Shown: positions 52,263 to 60,500, numbered from the stretch's first letter. The stretch is 64,000 nt of DNA from Dehalococcoidia bacterium (GCA_011170375.1 DUEV01000005.1:106231-170230), one strand, 5' to 3'. The notes: generated by a model from the sequence alone, not told the origin. Numbers and translations are program-made.

Positions 52263-53039
52263 ATGGCCGTTATCTGTATCGTTAACCAGAAAGGCGGGGT
52301 CGGCAAGACGACCACGGCGGCGGCGCTGGCCCAGGGTCTCAGTGAGCACGGCAAGCGGGTGCTTCTGGTCGACTGGGACCCACAGGGCAGCCTTACTATC
52401 AGCGTGGGACAAGACCCGGAGCGTCTGGAGCGTACCGGGTACGATGCCCTGGCGAGCATCATCAGAGGTGACGGCGGCCTCACGGTACGTGATGTTATTA
52501 TTCACACCACCAACCCGATTATTGATTTAGTGCCGGCCAATATAGAGCTGTCGCAGGCTGAACTCGACTTGGTGGGGGCATTCACCCGGGAGATGATGCT
52601 TAGGGAAATGCTCCAGCCGGTGCGTTTCCATTACGATTTTATTCTGATTGATTGCCTGCCCAGCCTTGGTTTGATGACAATCAATGCCCTGGCCGCGGCC
52701 GACCGCGTGATTATTCCCCTGCAGGCTGATTTCCTGGCGATGAAAGGGGTTGGTTTGTTATTCAACACGATTGTCCGGGTGAAAGATAAGCTGAACCCGA
52801 CCCTTGAGGTTTCCGGGATATTGCTGACCATGACCAGCTCCCGTACCCTGCACAGCCGTGAGGTCAGTGAGGTTACCCGGAGGGCTTTTGGTAAGACCGT
52901 GAAAGTCTTTGAGGCTACGATTCCTACAAGTGTCCGTTTCAAAGAAGCGCCGGCAGCTGGAGAGTCAATCCTGACATACGCCCCGAAGTCGGACGGCGCC
53001 AACGCCTATAGACTGCTGGTAGAAGAGGTGATGAAATGA
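52263..53039 (+). CDS. parA: ParA-family partition ATPase
   Basis: 258 residues. Deviant Walker A KGGVGKTTT at residues 10-18, switch region DWDPQGSL near 40, and LIDCLPSLG near 123 (Walker B). There is no N-terminal helix-turn-helix extension, so it is the short, plasmid Ib-like type whose partner is usually a small ribbon-helix-helix protein; just such a protein follows, coupled by ATGA. The start ATG at 52263 is preferred; upstream codons would overlap the promoter. Five copies of a 13-bp sequence around it are candidate centromere sites. Confidence 0.92.
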   Translation: MAVICIVNQKGGVGKTTTAAALAQGLSEHGKRVLLVDWDPQGSLTISVGQDPERLERTGYDALASIIRGDGGLTVRDVIIHTTNPIIDLVPANIELSQAELDLVGAFTREMMLREMLQPVRFHYDFILIDCLPSLGLMTINALAAADRVIIPLQADFLAMKGVGLLFNTIVRVKDKLNPTLEVSGILLTMTSSRTLHSREVSEVTRRAFGKTVKVFEATIPTSVRFKEAPAAGESILTYAPKSDGANAYRLLVEEVMK

Positions 53040-53374
53040 AGAGAGTTCGCATTACTGAGGAGCTTGCCTATGGGAGTGCCCTGGACCGTCTCACCGGCTC
53101 GGAACAGCCGGCGCGGACTCCACCGGAAAGGGAAGAGGCGGTCCCTGAGGCGGAGACGAGCCGGATAAAGCTCTCCGTTTTCCTAAACCGTGGTGAGGAC
53201 GCATACCTGGAATCCCTGGCATCTACGGCCAAGTTCAGTGGCGGCAGGAAGCTTAGCAAGACCAAACTTATTGAGGCGATGGTGCGAGCTTTCCGGACAA
53301 GCGGACTGGATGTGCGGGGCGTCAGGACAGATGAAGAGCTCCTTAATAGAGCAGTTGCGCAATTACGTAAATGA
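53036..53374 (+). CDS. Small ribbon-helix-helix protein, ParA partner
   Basis: 112 residues. Residues about 43-88 have the ribbon-helix-helix form: a strand RIKLSVFLN, helix A (GEDAYLESLASTAKF) and helix B (LSKTKLIEAMVRAF). Residues 1-40 are polar and probably flexible, the region that in ParG-type proteins contacts ParA. Start overlaps the parA stop (ATGA). Its last codons (VAQLRK) are encoded by a copy of the 13-bp site. Not recognised by name; proposed centromere-binding protein and repressor. Confidence 0.72.
   Translation: MKRVRITEELAYGSALDRLTGSEQPARTPPEREEAVPEAETSRIKLSVFLNRGEDAYLESLASTAKFSGGRKLSKTKLIEAMVRAFRTSGLDVRGVRTDEELLNRAVAQLRK
53352..53371 (+). repeat. Partition-like site 3, in a 20-bp exact repeat
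   Basis: CAGTTGCGCAATTACGTAAA contains the exact consensus (53355-53367). The same 20 bases occur inverted at 55907-55926. It lies within the end of the ribbon-helix-helix gene. Confidence 0.7.
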
Positions 53375-53594
53375 GTAATCAACTTGATACACCGGGTCTG
53401 ACACTGGCTGTCGTTGGCCGGGTCCGCTTGGTCAATACCCCTGAGAGCCCCCAGAATTGATTTTTTGGCCCCTTTTATCTAGCGGGAGTCTTCCGGGTAT
53501 CACCCAGACAATTATTGGCATCTCCGCAACACAGTCTGCTTAAGCGAAAGTAGAAATTGGCCTGCGTAGTATCTACGGAGTTACTGTCGGCTAT

Positions 53595-54218
53595 TTAACC
53601 TTCTTCGACGGGTATGTTCCCCTTCGTGAACAGCAGCGGGAAGACGATATCACTCAGGCAGCACGGTAGCCACACGGCCAGGAAAAGGAATACGAAGATA
53701 GGCAGGAACTGAATCCACTCCACCGTTTCACCGAGTGCCATTATAGTGTGAAAAAGCGATGCCCAAGTGCTGATGAGTACGTGTCCGGCGTGCGGGAACA
53801 ACGTGTGAGAGCTCCAGAGACCGATGGCGATACCGAGTAGCGCCGCCGGGTTTACTATCTGCCACTCCTCGATGAAGCCTATGTGAGCTTCGGCATGAGG
53901 AAGGTCGAGGAGCAGTTCTCCGATGAAGGGGACCACGGAGTCGCTCAGGGTAGCAACACCGATTGAACCGAGGTAACCTACCAGCACTGCCGGCAGGAGC
54001 CGACCACGTGTATATTTGCGATACATGGCGGTGGTGACGCCGGCGCTGAGTACCACGTGGAGTGGATGCAGAACGTAAAAAACCGTCTCCGAGGCCTGGC
54101 TTACTGAAGGAAGGGCACCGACGGCCACGATGATGACGATACCTATAATTCCGGTAACTGCGCCAAGACCGGTGAATGGAATGTGGTGTCTTAGTTCGGT
54201 GGCAATACGTCTGAGCAT
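53595..54218 (-). CDS. His-rich polytopic membrane protein, metal-linked by context
   Basis: 207 residues with about five or six hydrophobic segments. Histidines line the membrane regions: LRHHIPFTG at the start, YVLHPLHVVLSAG near 50, DLPHAEAHIGF near 106 and SSHTLFPHAGHVLISTW near 136, plus a CC pair near 185. This pattern suggests metal movement. It follows a Fur-family gene by ten bases and shares its promoter and operator. No family is firmly recognised; a heavy-metal or manganese permease is possible. Confidence 0.6.
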   Translation of the reverse strand: MLRRIATELRHHIPFTGLGAVTGIIGIVIIVAVGALPSVSQASETVFYVLHPLHVVLSAGVTTAMYRKYTRGRLLPAVLVGYLGSIGVATLSDSVVPFIGELLLDLPHAEAHIGFIEEWQIVNPAALLGIAIGLWSSHTLFPHAGHVLISTWASLFHTIMALGETVEWIQFLPIFVFLFLAVWLPCCLSDIVFPLLFTKGNIPVEEG

Positions 54219-54228
54219 ATCTCTTGTC

Positions 54229-54687
54229 CTATACCGATGACGCCTGAGCTTTCTGACAAAGTTCGCAGAGGCCGGTAAACTCGAGCAGGTGTTCGTCTAT
54301 ACGGAAGCCGTTCTCACGGCTGAGCTTTCCCTCGAGTTTAGCGACATCACGTTCAATAAGACGGGGGCTGGCAAAGTCGACAACCTTGCCGCAGCCGGAG
54401 CAGACCAGGTGGTGGTGGTGTTCTGATGTTCCTGCAGTATAGCTGGGGCAGTTATCAGCGGTGCGGAGTTCGCAGATGAGGTTCAGTTCTGTCAGTAGTT
54501 TGAGGGTCCGGTAGACGGTTACCAGCCCAATGCCGGGGTGGTCCTGTCTGACCTTTTCGAACATGGCCGCCGGAGTAAGGTGGTCCTGGCTGGAGGTGAT
54601 GACATCAATCACCGCGCGCCGCTGGAGAGTAAGCTTGTGACCGTGCCGCTTCAGGGCGGTGATGATACTTTTATATGAAGGCCTCAT
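54229..54687 (-). CDS. Fur-family metalloregulator (second)
   Basis: 152 residues. Winged helix GHKLTLQRRAVIDVI and recognition block GLVTVYRTLKLL; then HHHHLVCSGCGKVVDF and a C-terminal CELCQ giving two CxxC zinc pairs. ATG at 54687. A near-perfect 23-bp Fur/Zur-type palindrome lies between its -10 region and the gene, indicating auto-regulation. Probably controls the downstream membrane protein. Its operator differs from that of the other Fur-family gene at 24.7 kb, so the two sense different metals or stress. Confidence 0.9.
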   Translation of the reverse strand: MRPSYKSIITALKRHGHKLTLQRRAVIDVITSSQDHLTPAAMFEKVRQDHPGIGLVTVYRTLKLLTELNLICELRTADNCPSYTAGTSEHHHHLVCSGCGKVVDFASPRLIERDVAKLEGKLSRENGFRIDEHLLEFTGLCELCQKAQASSV

Positions 54688-54696
54688 ATCACCGTC

Positions 54697-54749
54697 TAAA
54701 TGAAAAATATTATCATTTACACTCTAGCGAAACTAGAAGGAGTTGTCAA
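54697..54749 (-). promoter_or_regulatory. Fur-box-like operator and promoter of the second fur unit
   Basis: Minus strand TTGACA (54744-54749), 17 bases, TAGAGT (54721-54726), then a 9-bp inverted repeat TAAATGAAA/TATCATTTA with a 5-base centre (54697-54719, one mismatch), placed over the expected transcription start. Confidence 0.75.
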
Positions 54750-54790
54750 TAGGTGCTGTTAGTGACAGCGCCCGCATGAATCGCACTATG

Positions 54791-54803
54791 CGTAATTGCG
54801 CAA
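54791..54803 (-). repeat. Partition-like site 4
   Basis: Exact TTGCGCAATTACG on the minus strand, in the gap between the second fur gene and mdh. Flanked by AGAGTAT as in site 2. Confidence 0.72.
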
Positions 54804-54885
54804 ATACTCTTTTGAGGAATTGTTTATGACTAGATCACCTCGTGAGTGCTGCTTGCTTTTCCCTCCTAATTCCTAACAACTAGTG

Positions 54886-54914
54886 TTGCCGAACACTCGT
54901 AAAGCGAGTAGAAT
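54886..54914 (+). promoter_or_regulatory. Promoter of mdh
   Basis: TTGCCG (54886-54891), 17 bases, TAGAAT (54909-54914). The spacer contains a small palindrome ACTCG-TAAAG-CGAGT that could be a regulator site. Confidence 0.6.
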
Positions 54915-54946
54915 TAATATGGTCAATCCAGTAAGAGGTGAGTCAG

Positions 54947-55882
54947 ATGAGTAAGTCTATGAAGGTAACTATCATTGGAGCTGGTAATGTCGGGTCGGCC
55001 TGTGCTCAGCGGTTGGCTGAGCGTAACATTGCTGATATCGCACTGGTTGACATAGTGGAGGGGCTACCCCAGGGAAAGGCGCTAGACATTCTGCAATCGG
55101 GGCCGGTTATCGGCTTTGGCTCGCGTATTATTGGTACGAACGGCTATGAAGAAACGGCTGGCTCTGATGTGGTAGTAATAACGTCCGGTTCGGCCCGGAA
55201 GCCGGGGATGACGCGTGATGACTTGCTGATGACCAACATGAAGATTGTCGGCGAGGTTACAGAAAAGGTAGTTGGTAAGTCTCCTGATTGTACTATCATC
55301 GTCGCTACCAATCCGGTTGATGCCATGGTCTATCTGGCTCGTCATGTGAGCAAATTCCCTCGGGAGAGAGTTATTGGTCTGTCCGGGATCCTTGATTCTG
55401 CCAGACTGAGCACCTTCGTGGCTGCTGAGCTAAATGTGGCCACGGCGGCAGTGGATGCCTATGTCCTCGGTGAACACGGTAAAAATATGGTGGTTCTTCC
55501 CAGATTGACTACCGTTAACGGTGTGCCGGTAACGGAGCTCCTGCCGGCAGAAACGGTGAGCAGGTTGGTAGAGCGTACCGTCGGTGGTGGGGCGGAGATT
55601 GTCGGGCTGCTCAAGACTGGTAGTGCCTTCTACGCACCCTCGGCGGCGATTACCCAGATGGTGGAATCCATTCTTCTCGACAGGAAGAGCACACTTTGCT
55701 GCGCTGTCAGTCTTGACGGAGAGTATGGTCTCAAGGATACGGTTATCAGCGTCCCGGTCAAACTGGGCCGAAGTGGAATCGAAGAGGTAGTCGAGCTTGA
55801 ACTGACCTCCGAGGAGAGACAGGCCTTGGCCGACGCGGCGAAGGTGGTACAGGAGCTAATCGGGGTTATGCAGCTGAACTAA
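54947..55882 (+). CDS. mdh: Malate dehydrogenase
   Basis: NAD-dependent malate/oxaloacetate interconversion; 311 residues, LDH-like MDH type. NAD loop GAGNVGSACA near residues 11-20, catalytic-loop RKPGMTRDDLL near 83, NPVD near 121 and active-site GEHGKNMVV near 176. ATG at 54947 behind GAGGTGA. With the fumarase downstream and Kor enzyme it supplies part of a (possibly reductive) TCA route. Confidence 0.95.
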   Translation: MSKSMKVTIIGAGNVGSACAQRLAERNIADIALVDIVEGLPQGKALDILQSGPVIGFGSRIIGTNGYEETAGSDVVVITSGSARKPGMTRDDLLMTNMKIVGEVTEKVVGKSPDCTIIVATNPVDAMVYLARHVSKFPRERVIGLSGILDSARLSTFVAAELNVATAAVDAYVLGEHGKNMVVLPRLTTVNGVPVTELLPAETVSRLVERTVGGGAEIVGLLKTGSAFYAPSAAITQMVESILLDRKSTLCCAVSLDGEYGLKDTVISVPVKLGRSGIEEVVELELTSEERQALADAAKVVQELIGVMQLN

Positions 55883-55906
55883 GCCTTGCGCGTGAACTAG
55901 TGAGTG

Positions 55907-55926
55907 TTTACGTAATTGCGCAACTG
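55907..55926 (-). repeat. Partition-like site 5, inverted copy of the 20-bp repeat
   Basis: Inverted exact copy of the 20 bases at 53352-53371, with consensus at 55911-55923. Lies just after mdh. Confidence 0.7.
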
Positions 55927-55965
55927 AGCAACAGCGTAAGGAAGTCAGTTTACTCTTGCCGAGAT

Positions 55966-56054
55966 GATAAAGGGAGAGTCTTTGAGGGGTGCAGCCTCTC
56001 TAAAGAATAGTCTTCCCCCTCCCTTAACTAAGGGAGGGGTACCGAGGGCGAGGG
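55966..56054 (+). repeat. Bipartite palindromic repeat, copy B
   Basis: GAGGGGTGCAGCCTC hairpin, then TCTTCCCCCTCCC leading into a perfect 11-bp hairpin CCCCTCCCTTA/TAAGGGAGGGG (56016-56039) and a GAGGGCGAGGG tail. Same layout as copies A and C. Confidence 0.7.
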
Positions 56055-56066
56055 TTCGCTTGTAAA

Positions 56067-56912
56067 TTGAGAGAGATAGAAGCCGGCAAAATCACCGAAA
56101 CAATTGCCCGACTTTGCCACGAGGCCAACTATGAGCTTGGCGAAGATGTTGTGGCTGCCCTGAAAAAGGCAGAACAGTCCGAAGAGTCGCCATTGGGCCG
56201 CGCCGTCCTCAGGGAATTGCTTGAGAACGCACAGATTGCACGAGAAGGCCTCTTTCCGCTCTGTCAGGACTGTGGAACCGCTGTTATTTTTCTTGAGGCC
56301 GGACAGGACGCTCATGTCGTCGACGGTGATTTGCATGCGGCCGTTGAGGAAGGAGTGCGGCAGGGCTACACAGATGCCTACCTGCGTAAGTCCATGGTGA
56401 GGCAGCCTTTTTCTGCTAGGGTAAACACGGGTGACAATACCCCCGTGGTGCTCCATACCGATATAGTGCCGGGTGACCGGTTCAGGATTATGGTCATGTC
56501 CAAGGGCGGCGGGGCGGAGAACATGAGTCGACTGGCCATGCTCAAGCCGGCCCAGGGCAGGGAGGGCATCATCGAGGCGGTGGTCACAGCGGTTGATGAG
56601 GCGGGGGGTATGCCCTGTCCGCCTTTGATAATTGGAGTAGGTATCGGTGGTACCGCTGAGATGACGATGCTGCTTGCCAAGAGGTCGCTGCTGCGGCTGG
56701 TTGGACAGCCGAGTCCTGACCCCGAAGTGGCTGAGCTTGAGCGGGATATATTAGAGCGTGTCAATGACCTCGGTATCGGTCCGATGGGTCTTGGCGGCCG
56801 GACGACTGCCCTGGCAGTACATGCTGAAGTGATGGCGGCCCATATTGCCAGCATGCCGCTCGCGGTCAATCTGCAGTGCCACAGTGCCCGGCACCGGGAA
56901 GCCATTTTGTAG
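56067..56912 (+). CDS. Fumarate hydratase, class I, alpha subunit
   Basis: 281 residues. The three Cys that bind the [4Fe-4S] cluster are seen in LCQDCGTAV near residue 71, MPCPPLIIGVGIGGTAE near 184 and LQCHSARH near 272. Interconverts fumarate and malate with the beta subunit encoded two genes downstream. TTG start at 56067 (no ATG/GTG available), with GAGGG about 11 bases upstream. Tartrate dehydratase alpha is an alternative in this family. Confidence 0.9.
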   Translation: MREIEAGKITETIARLCHEANYELGEDVVAALKKAEQSEESPLGRAVLRELLENAQIAREGLFPLCQDCGTAVIFLEAGQDAHVVDGDLHAAVEEGVRQGYTDAYLRKSMVRQPFSARVNTGDNTPVVLHTDIVPGDRFRIMVMSKGGGAENMSRLAMLKPAQGREGIIEAVVTAVDEAGGMPCPPLIIGVGIGGTAEMTMLLAKRSLLRLVGQPSPDPEVAELERDILERVNDLGIGPMGLGGRTTALAVHAEVMAAHIASMPLAVNLQCHSARHREAIL

Positions 56913-56939
56913 ATTATTCCAATTCGACGTGGGGGAAAC

Positions 56940-57653
56940 ATGCGCAGACCAGCTGGTGTGATCTTTGACCTGGGTGATACAGTTCTGCATCTGGAATCAA
57001 TCAATATGATATCCGCCAATAAGAGGCTGCTGGAATTCGCTGAGGGCAATACCGACCTGACTGCTGAAGATGTCCAACTCTTCGCCGAAGAGCTCAGTCG
57101 TGAAGCCTTACAGGTGCGAGAGGATTCAATGGTTGAGTACAGTATTCAGAGTTTCCAGAGACTACTATATGGGAATCTGGGTATTTCCTTTACCATCGGC
57201 CCATATGAGATGGAAAGGGAGTTCTGGAATGCTGCCATAAAATATTTACCCTGCGAAGGGATTCATGATGTGCTGGACCTGCTGGATAAGCACCGGATAA
57301 AAACGGGCATTCTCAGTAACTCGGGCTTCACTGGAACTGTCCTACTTGAGGAACTGAAAAAGCATAACCTGGCCCACCGGTTCTCTTTCCTGATATCGAG
57401 TATCGATTACGTGTTCCGGAAACCCCACAAGCGCCTTTTCCAGATTACCGTCAGGAAGATGGGCCTCGAACCGCAGGATATCTGGTTTGTCGGGGATAAG
57501 CTGGAGTATGATATCAGGGGGGCAATCGATTCGGGATTGTATCCCGTCTGGTATAACCCGGAGAACAAATCGGGCGAAATAGATGGTGAATACCTGGAAG
57601 TTAGGAGCTGGTACGAGTTTCAGGGGAGGATTGAAGAACTCTACGGTCGCTGA
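56940..57653 (+). CDS. HAD-family hydrolase
   Basis: 237 residues. HAD motifs: FDLGDTVLH (I) near residues 9-17, where Gly replaces the second Asp of DxD as in several subfamilies, SNSG (II), KPHKRLF (III) and VGDKLEYDIRGA (IV). A phosphatase or repair enzyme; substrate unknown. GGGGG precedes the ATG. It is unusually placed between the two fumarase subunit genes. Confidence 0.85.
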   Translation: MRRPAGVIFDLGDTVLHLESINMISANKRLLEFAEGNTDLTAEDVQLFAEELSREALQVREDSMVEYSIQSFQRLLYGNLGISFTIGPYEMEREFWNAAIKYLPCEGIHDVLDLLDKHRIKTGILSNSGFTGTVLLEELKKHNLAHRFSFLISSIDYVFRKPHKRLFQITVRKMGLEPQDIWFVGDKLEYDIRGAIDSGLYPVWYNPENKSGEIDGEYLEVRSWYEFQGRIEELYGR

Positions 57654-57716
57654 TTGCGCTTGGTTAGTGATACTATTAGAGTTTGCCTGAATAGAGACTT
57701 TTTGGACGAGGCGAGA

Positions 57717-58280
57717 ATGATGCAAGATGCACTTAACATAAAGTCACCAATCGAGCCTGATGTAATCGATAAGCTGACAGCAGGGACGCGGGTGCTGCTT
57801 TCGGGTGTTATCTACACCGCCCGTGACGCCGCCCACAAGAGGATTGTCGAGTCTCTGGACAGCGGTGAGGAGTTGCTCTTCGACCCGCGAGGGCAGACTA
57901 TCTACTATGCCGGGCCTTCACCAGCACGGCCGGGTCAGGTGACTGGCTCAATTGGGCCCACCACCAGTGGCCGTATGGATGCCTATACTCCACGGCTGCT
58001 GGCTTATGGTCTTCGTGCTATGATTGGGAAGGGCAACCGTTCTGAGGCGGTGAGGGAGGCGCTCGTGCAATACAAAGGGGTATACCTGGTTGTCGTCGGC
58101 GGCGCCGCCGCCCTGATAGCACGCTCAATCAAACAGGCAGAGGTGGTCGCCTATGAAGACCTCGGTCCCGAGGCCATCAGGCGACTGATTGTCGAGGGCT
58201 TTCCGGCTATCGTGGCTAATGATGCTCACGGCGGAGACGTATTTGAGCAGGGCAAGGCCGAGTACCGCCGGGGGAGGTAG
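57717..58280 (+). CDS. Fumarate hydratase, class I, beta subunit
   Basis: 187 residues. Typical opening GTRVLLSGVIYTARDAAHKRI near residue 23, GPTTSGRMDAYTP near 81 and FPAIVANDAHGGDVF near the end. The start ATG at 57717 has GGACGAGGCGAGA upstream, while an earlier TTG/ATG-like start at 57654 would overlap the HAD stop. Acts with the alpha subunit at 56067. Confidence 0.9.
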   Translation: MMQDALNIKSPIEPDVIDKLTAGTRVLLSGVIYTARDAAHKRIVESLDSGEELLFDPRGQTIYYAGPSPARPGQVTGSIGPTTSGRMDAYTPRLLAYGLRAMIGKGNRSEAVREALVQYKGVYLVVVGGAAALIARSIKQAEVVAYEDLGPEAIRRLIVEGFPAIVANDAHGGDVFEQGKAEYRRGR

Positions 58281-58282
58281 AA

Positions 58283-58624
58283 ATGGACTGCATTTTCTGT
58301 AAGATTGCTGCCGGAGAGACACCGGCTGATATTATTCACACCGACGAAGAGGTAATCGCCTTCCGTGACATCAATCCCCAGGCGCCGGTGCACGTGGTTA
58401 TTATCCCCGGAGAGCATATTGCCACCCTAGCCGAGCTCCCGGAGGAGAAGGCGATGCTGGTGGGGCACATGGTAGACGTGGCCAATCGACTCGCCCGTAG
58501 CGAAGGTATCTCCGAGAGCGGCTACCGGGTGGTGATTAACTGCGGTCAGCAGGGGGGGCAACTGGTGCAACACCTCCACATGCACCTGCTCGGGGGACGC
58601 CAGATGGCCGGTTCGCTCGGCTAG
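58283..58624 (+). CDS. HIT-family protein, HinT-like
   Basis: 113 residues, normal size. MDCIFCKIAAGE start with zinc-type CxxC, GEHI near the middle and triad HLHMHLLGGR near residues 98-107. Nucleoside phosphoramidate hydrolase in known members. ATG two bases after the preceding stop, with GGGGGAGG overlapping the end of the fumarase beta gene. Confidence 0.92.
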   Translation: MDCIFCKIAAGETPADIIHTDEEVIAFRDINPQAPVHVVIIPGEHIATLAELPEEKAMLVGHMVDVANRLARSEGISESGYRVVINCGQQGGQLVQHLHMHLLGGRQMAGSLG

Positions 58625-58639
58625 GTCAGGAGCACAAGT

Positions 58640-59101
58640 GTGGCGGGTAAAATGGAGCGAGAGGTCGCCGATTCACTGAAGCGGTTCTTCTCTGCCCAGA
58701 AAGACCTCAGTGAGATTGGCGTTATCAAGTCGCGGGACTACATCGGCGACATTGGCCGCTATGTCTGCACGCTGGTCTACGGCCTGAAGGTGCCCAAGGG
58801 GAGAAAGCCTGCCGGCTACGACGGCAAAATCGGTAAGTCCAGTGTTGCCGTCAGGCTGAATAACTGCCCGGTGGGTACTCCGGTACGCTTGGCTGAGCCG
58901 TTTGATTTCGACGAGTTGATTGTGGTGTTGGGGCCGAATTGCTTCCTGAGACCGGAGGGGGTGGCCAGCGACTTTATCTTCTATCGGTTCACGCCTGAGG
59001 AAGTGCGGCAGCGGTTCAAAAAGACGAAGAGCGGCTACGTGGGTGGTGGGGGTGTCTTCGACCGGACCTATGATAAAGTCCTGAATATTACTACAGGCTA
59101 G
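58640..59101 (+). CDS. Conserved hypothetical protein
   Basis: 153 residues, not recognised with certainty. GTG start at 58640 with AGGAGC. No membrane helix. Segments LKRFFSAQKDLSEIGVIKSRDYIGDIGRYV near the N-terminus and FYRFTPEEVRQRFKKT near the C-terminus suggest a compact alpha/beta domain such as those seen in restriction-like or nuclease-associated proteins. Function not proposed. Confidence 0.55.
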   Translation: MAGKMEREVADSLKRFFSAQKDLSEIGVIKSRDYIGDIGRYVCTLVYGLKVPKGRKPAGYDGKIGKSSVAVRLNNCPVGTPVRLAEPFDFDELIVVLGPNCFLRPEGVASDFIFYRFTPEEVRQRFKKTKSGYVGGGGVFDRTYDKVLNITTG

Positions 59102-59592
59102 ACTTGACCCGTCTGAATTAACCTTATTACCTTCTTGTCGATCTCATCGATGTAGCCGATGTCGGTTTCCCCGTCCCAGAACGTTATCTGCGATATCTCC
59201 TCGTTCTCGCGGAAGGGGACGGGGGAGGGTAGTTCGCCCGAGAACAGCGTGCCGTAGTAGATACCATGATGGATACCCAAATAGATACGGTTATCTGGCG
59301 GAGCGTGGTACTTCAGGACCGCCCTGAAGTCCAGGTGCTCGGCTCTCTGGCCAGTCTCCTCTAATAGCTCACGGACGGCGCAATCACGGGCACTTTCGGC
59401 GCCTTCGATGTGGCCGCCGGGCAGTTCCCAGGTCTGTCTTTCACGGTGGTGAACCAGCAGAAAATTGTTCTCGTGCCTGATAGCCATAAAGGTAATGAGC
59501 AGCGGCTTGTAGATGTCCGATGCAAGTTCGCTCTCTGGTATCTGGCTGTATTTGAGGAGCTCGATGCCGTGCCGGTTAACTGCTATTGCCAT
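59098..59592 (-). CDS. Nudix hydrolase
   Basis: About 164 residues. Nudix box G-x5-E-x7-REUxEExGU is exact: GHIEGAESARDCAVRELLEETGQ region (59385-59425). ATG at 59592 chosen because it stands eight bases after the radical SAM stop; the longer frame would overlap that gene. Hydrolyses a nucleoside diphosphate derivative; target unknown. Confidence 0.85.
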   Translation of the reverse strand: MAIAVNRHGIELLKYSQIPESELASDIYKPLLITFMAIRHENNFLLVHHRERQTWELPGGHIEGAESARDCAVRELLEETGQRAEHLDFRAVLKYHAPPDNRIYLGIHHGIYYGTLFSGELPSPVPFRENEEISQITFWDGETDIGYIDEIDKKVIRLIQTGQV

Positions 59593-59600
59593 CTGCCTGT

Positions 59601-60500
59601 TTACAACCCGTAGACCTGTCTCGGTGCCAGGTATTCCGGAAATCTGTCCAGAAGCGCCTTTCGGATAACATAGCAGAGGTGGCAAGCGTCCACGTATCTG
59701 TCTTCGTGTTCGACCTCGTACTCTGTCGCTAGGAGGGCCGGGCCACCTTCTACCAGGAGTCGGCAGATTGGATGTGAATCATAATCATACGCTTTTACTA
59801 GTTCGGACAATGGGGTCTGCCACATGTTGCCCATGCTCAGTCCCTGGCACAGATGGACATTACCGTACGGGTCAATATGGACCCTCCTGGGCTCTCTCAG
59901 TTCCTCGTGAGGGCACTCTGTGAACTCCTGCCACGGTCTTGTCGGCAGACCTTCAAGCAGCTTATCAACCGCCCTGCCTCTCAGCATGGTACTGCCGCCG
60001 ACGACAGGCTCTCCCCGCTCCTGTTCACTGCCTTCACTTATCTCAACGCTGGGCCTGTCGATGGAAATCACGCCAGTAGGCATACCCAGTCTCTTCGCCG
60101 CTGCCAGAACATGACTGGCCGGGCCTTCCTTATCATCCTCAGAGTGAAACAAATCATCGCTCAGGCTGAGGTCGGCGATCCCCATCTCACACAGAGGCCT
60201 GAGCCAGAGCTCGGCGTCCCTATCGCCCGTTGCCCAGTATGAGTTGGTGACTATGCCTACTTCAAGGCCCCGCTCGCGGGCGATTCTGATACCCTCGAAC
60301 ATGAGTGGATAGAAGAGGAACGCTTCCCCACCCTCGAAATACACCCGCTTTACCGTCTCTATCCTGGCCAGCTCATTAAAGACGCTTTCAATCTGCTCCA
60401 AGGTGAAAGTGCCCTTTGCCTGCGGGCTGCTGTAAACGAAGCAGTGGTCACATTCAAAGCCACACGTATAGGTCAGAAGAAAGTGGACTCCAGTCAACAT
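59601..60500 (-). CDS. Radical SAM protein with C-terminal Cys region
   Basis: About 299 residues. Radical SAM motif CGFECDHC near residues 13-20, YFEGGEAFLF motif, and a C-terminal part with Cys in TECPHEEL, HLCQGLSMG and ACHLCYVIRK that could bind an auxiliary cluster (SPASM-like). ATG at 60500 with GGGAGAG upstream. A maturase of a peptide or cofactor is typical but no partner peptide is seen. Between two Nudix genes. Confidence 0.82.
   Translation of the reverse strand: MLTGVHFLLTYTCGFECDHCFVYSSPQAKGTFTLEQIESVFNELARIETVKRVYFEGGEAFLFYPLMFEGIRIARERGLEVGIVTNSYWATGDRDAELWLRPLCEMGIADLSLSDDLFHSEDDKEGPASHVLAAAKRLGMPTGVISIDRPSVEISEGSEQERGEPVVGGSTMLRGRAVDKLLEGLPTRPWQEFTECPHEELREPRRVHIDPYGNVHLCQGLSMGNMWQTPLSELVKAYDYDSHPICRLLVEGGPALLATEYEVEHEDRYVDACHLCYVIRKALLDRFPEYLAPRQVYGL

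Noticed and set aside
51100-56000. Canonical parS (TGTTTCACGTGAAACA) near parA
   Set aside because: Looked for and not seen; the repeated element is TTGCGCAATTACG and the partner lacks ParB features.
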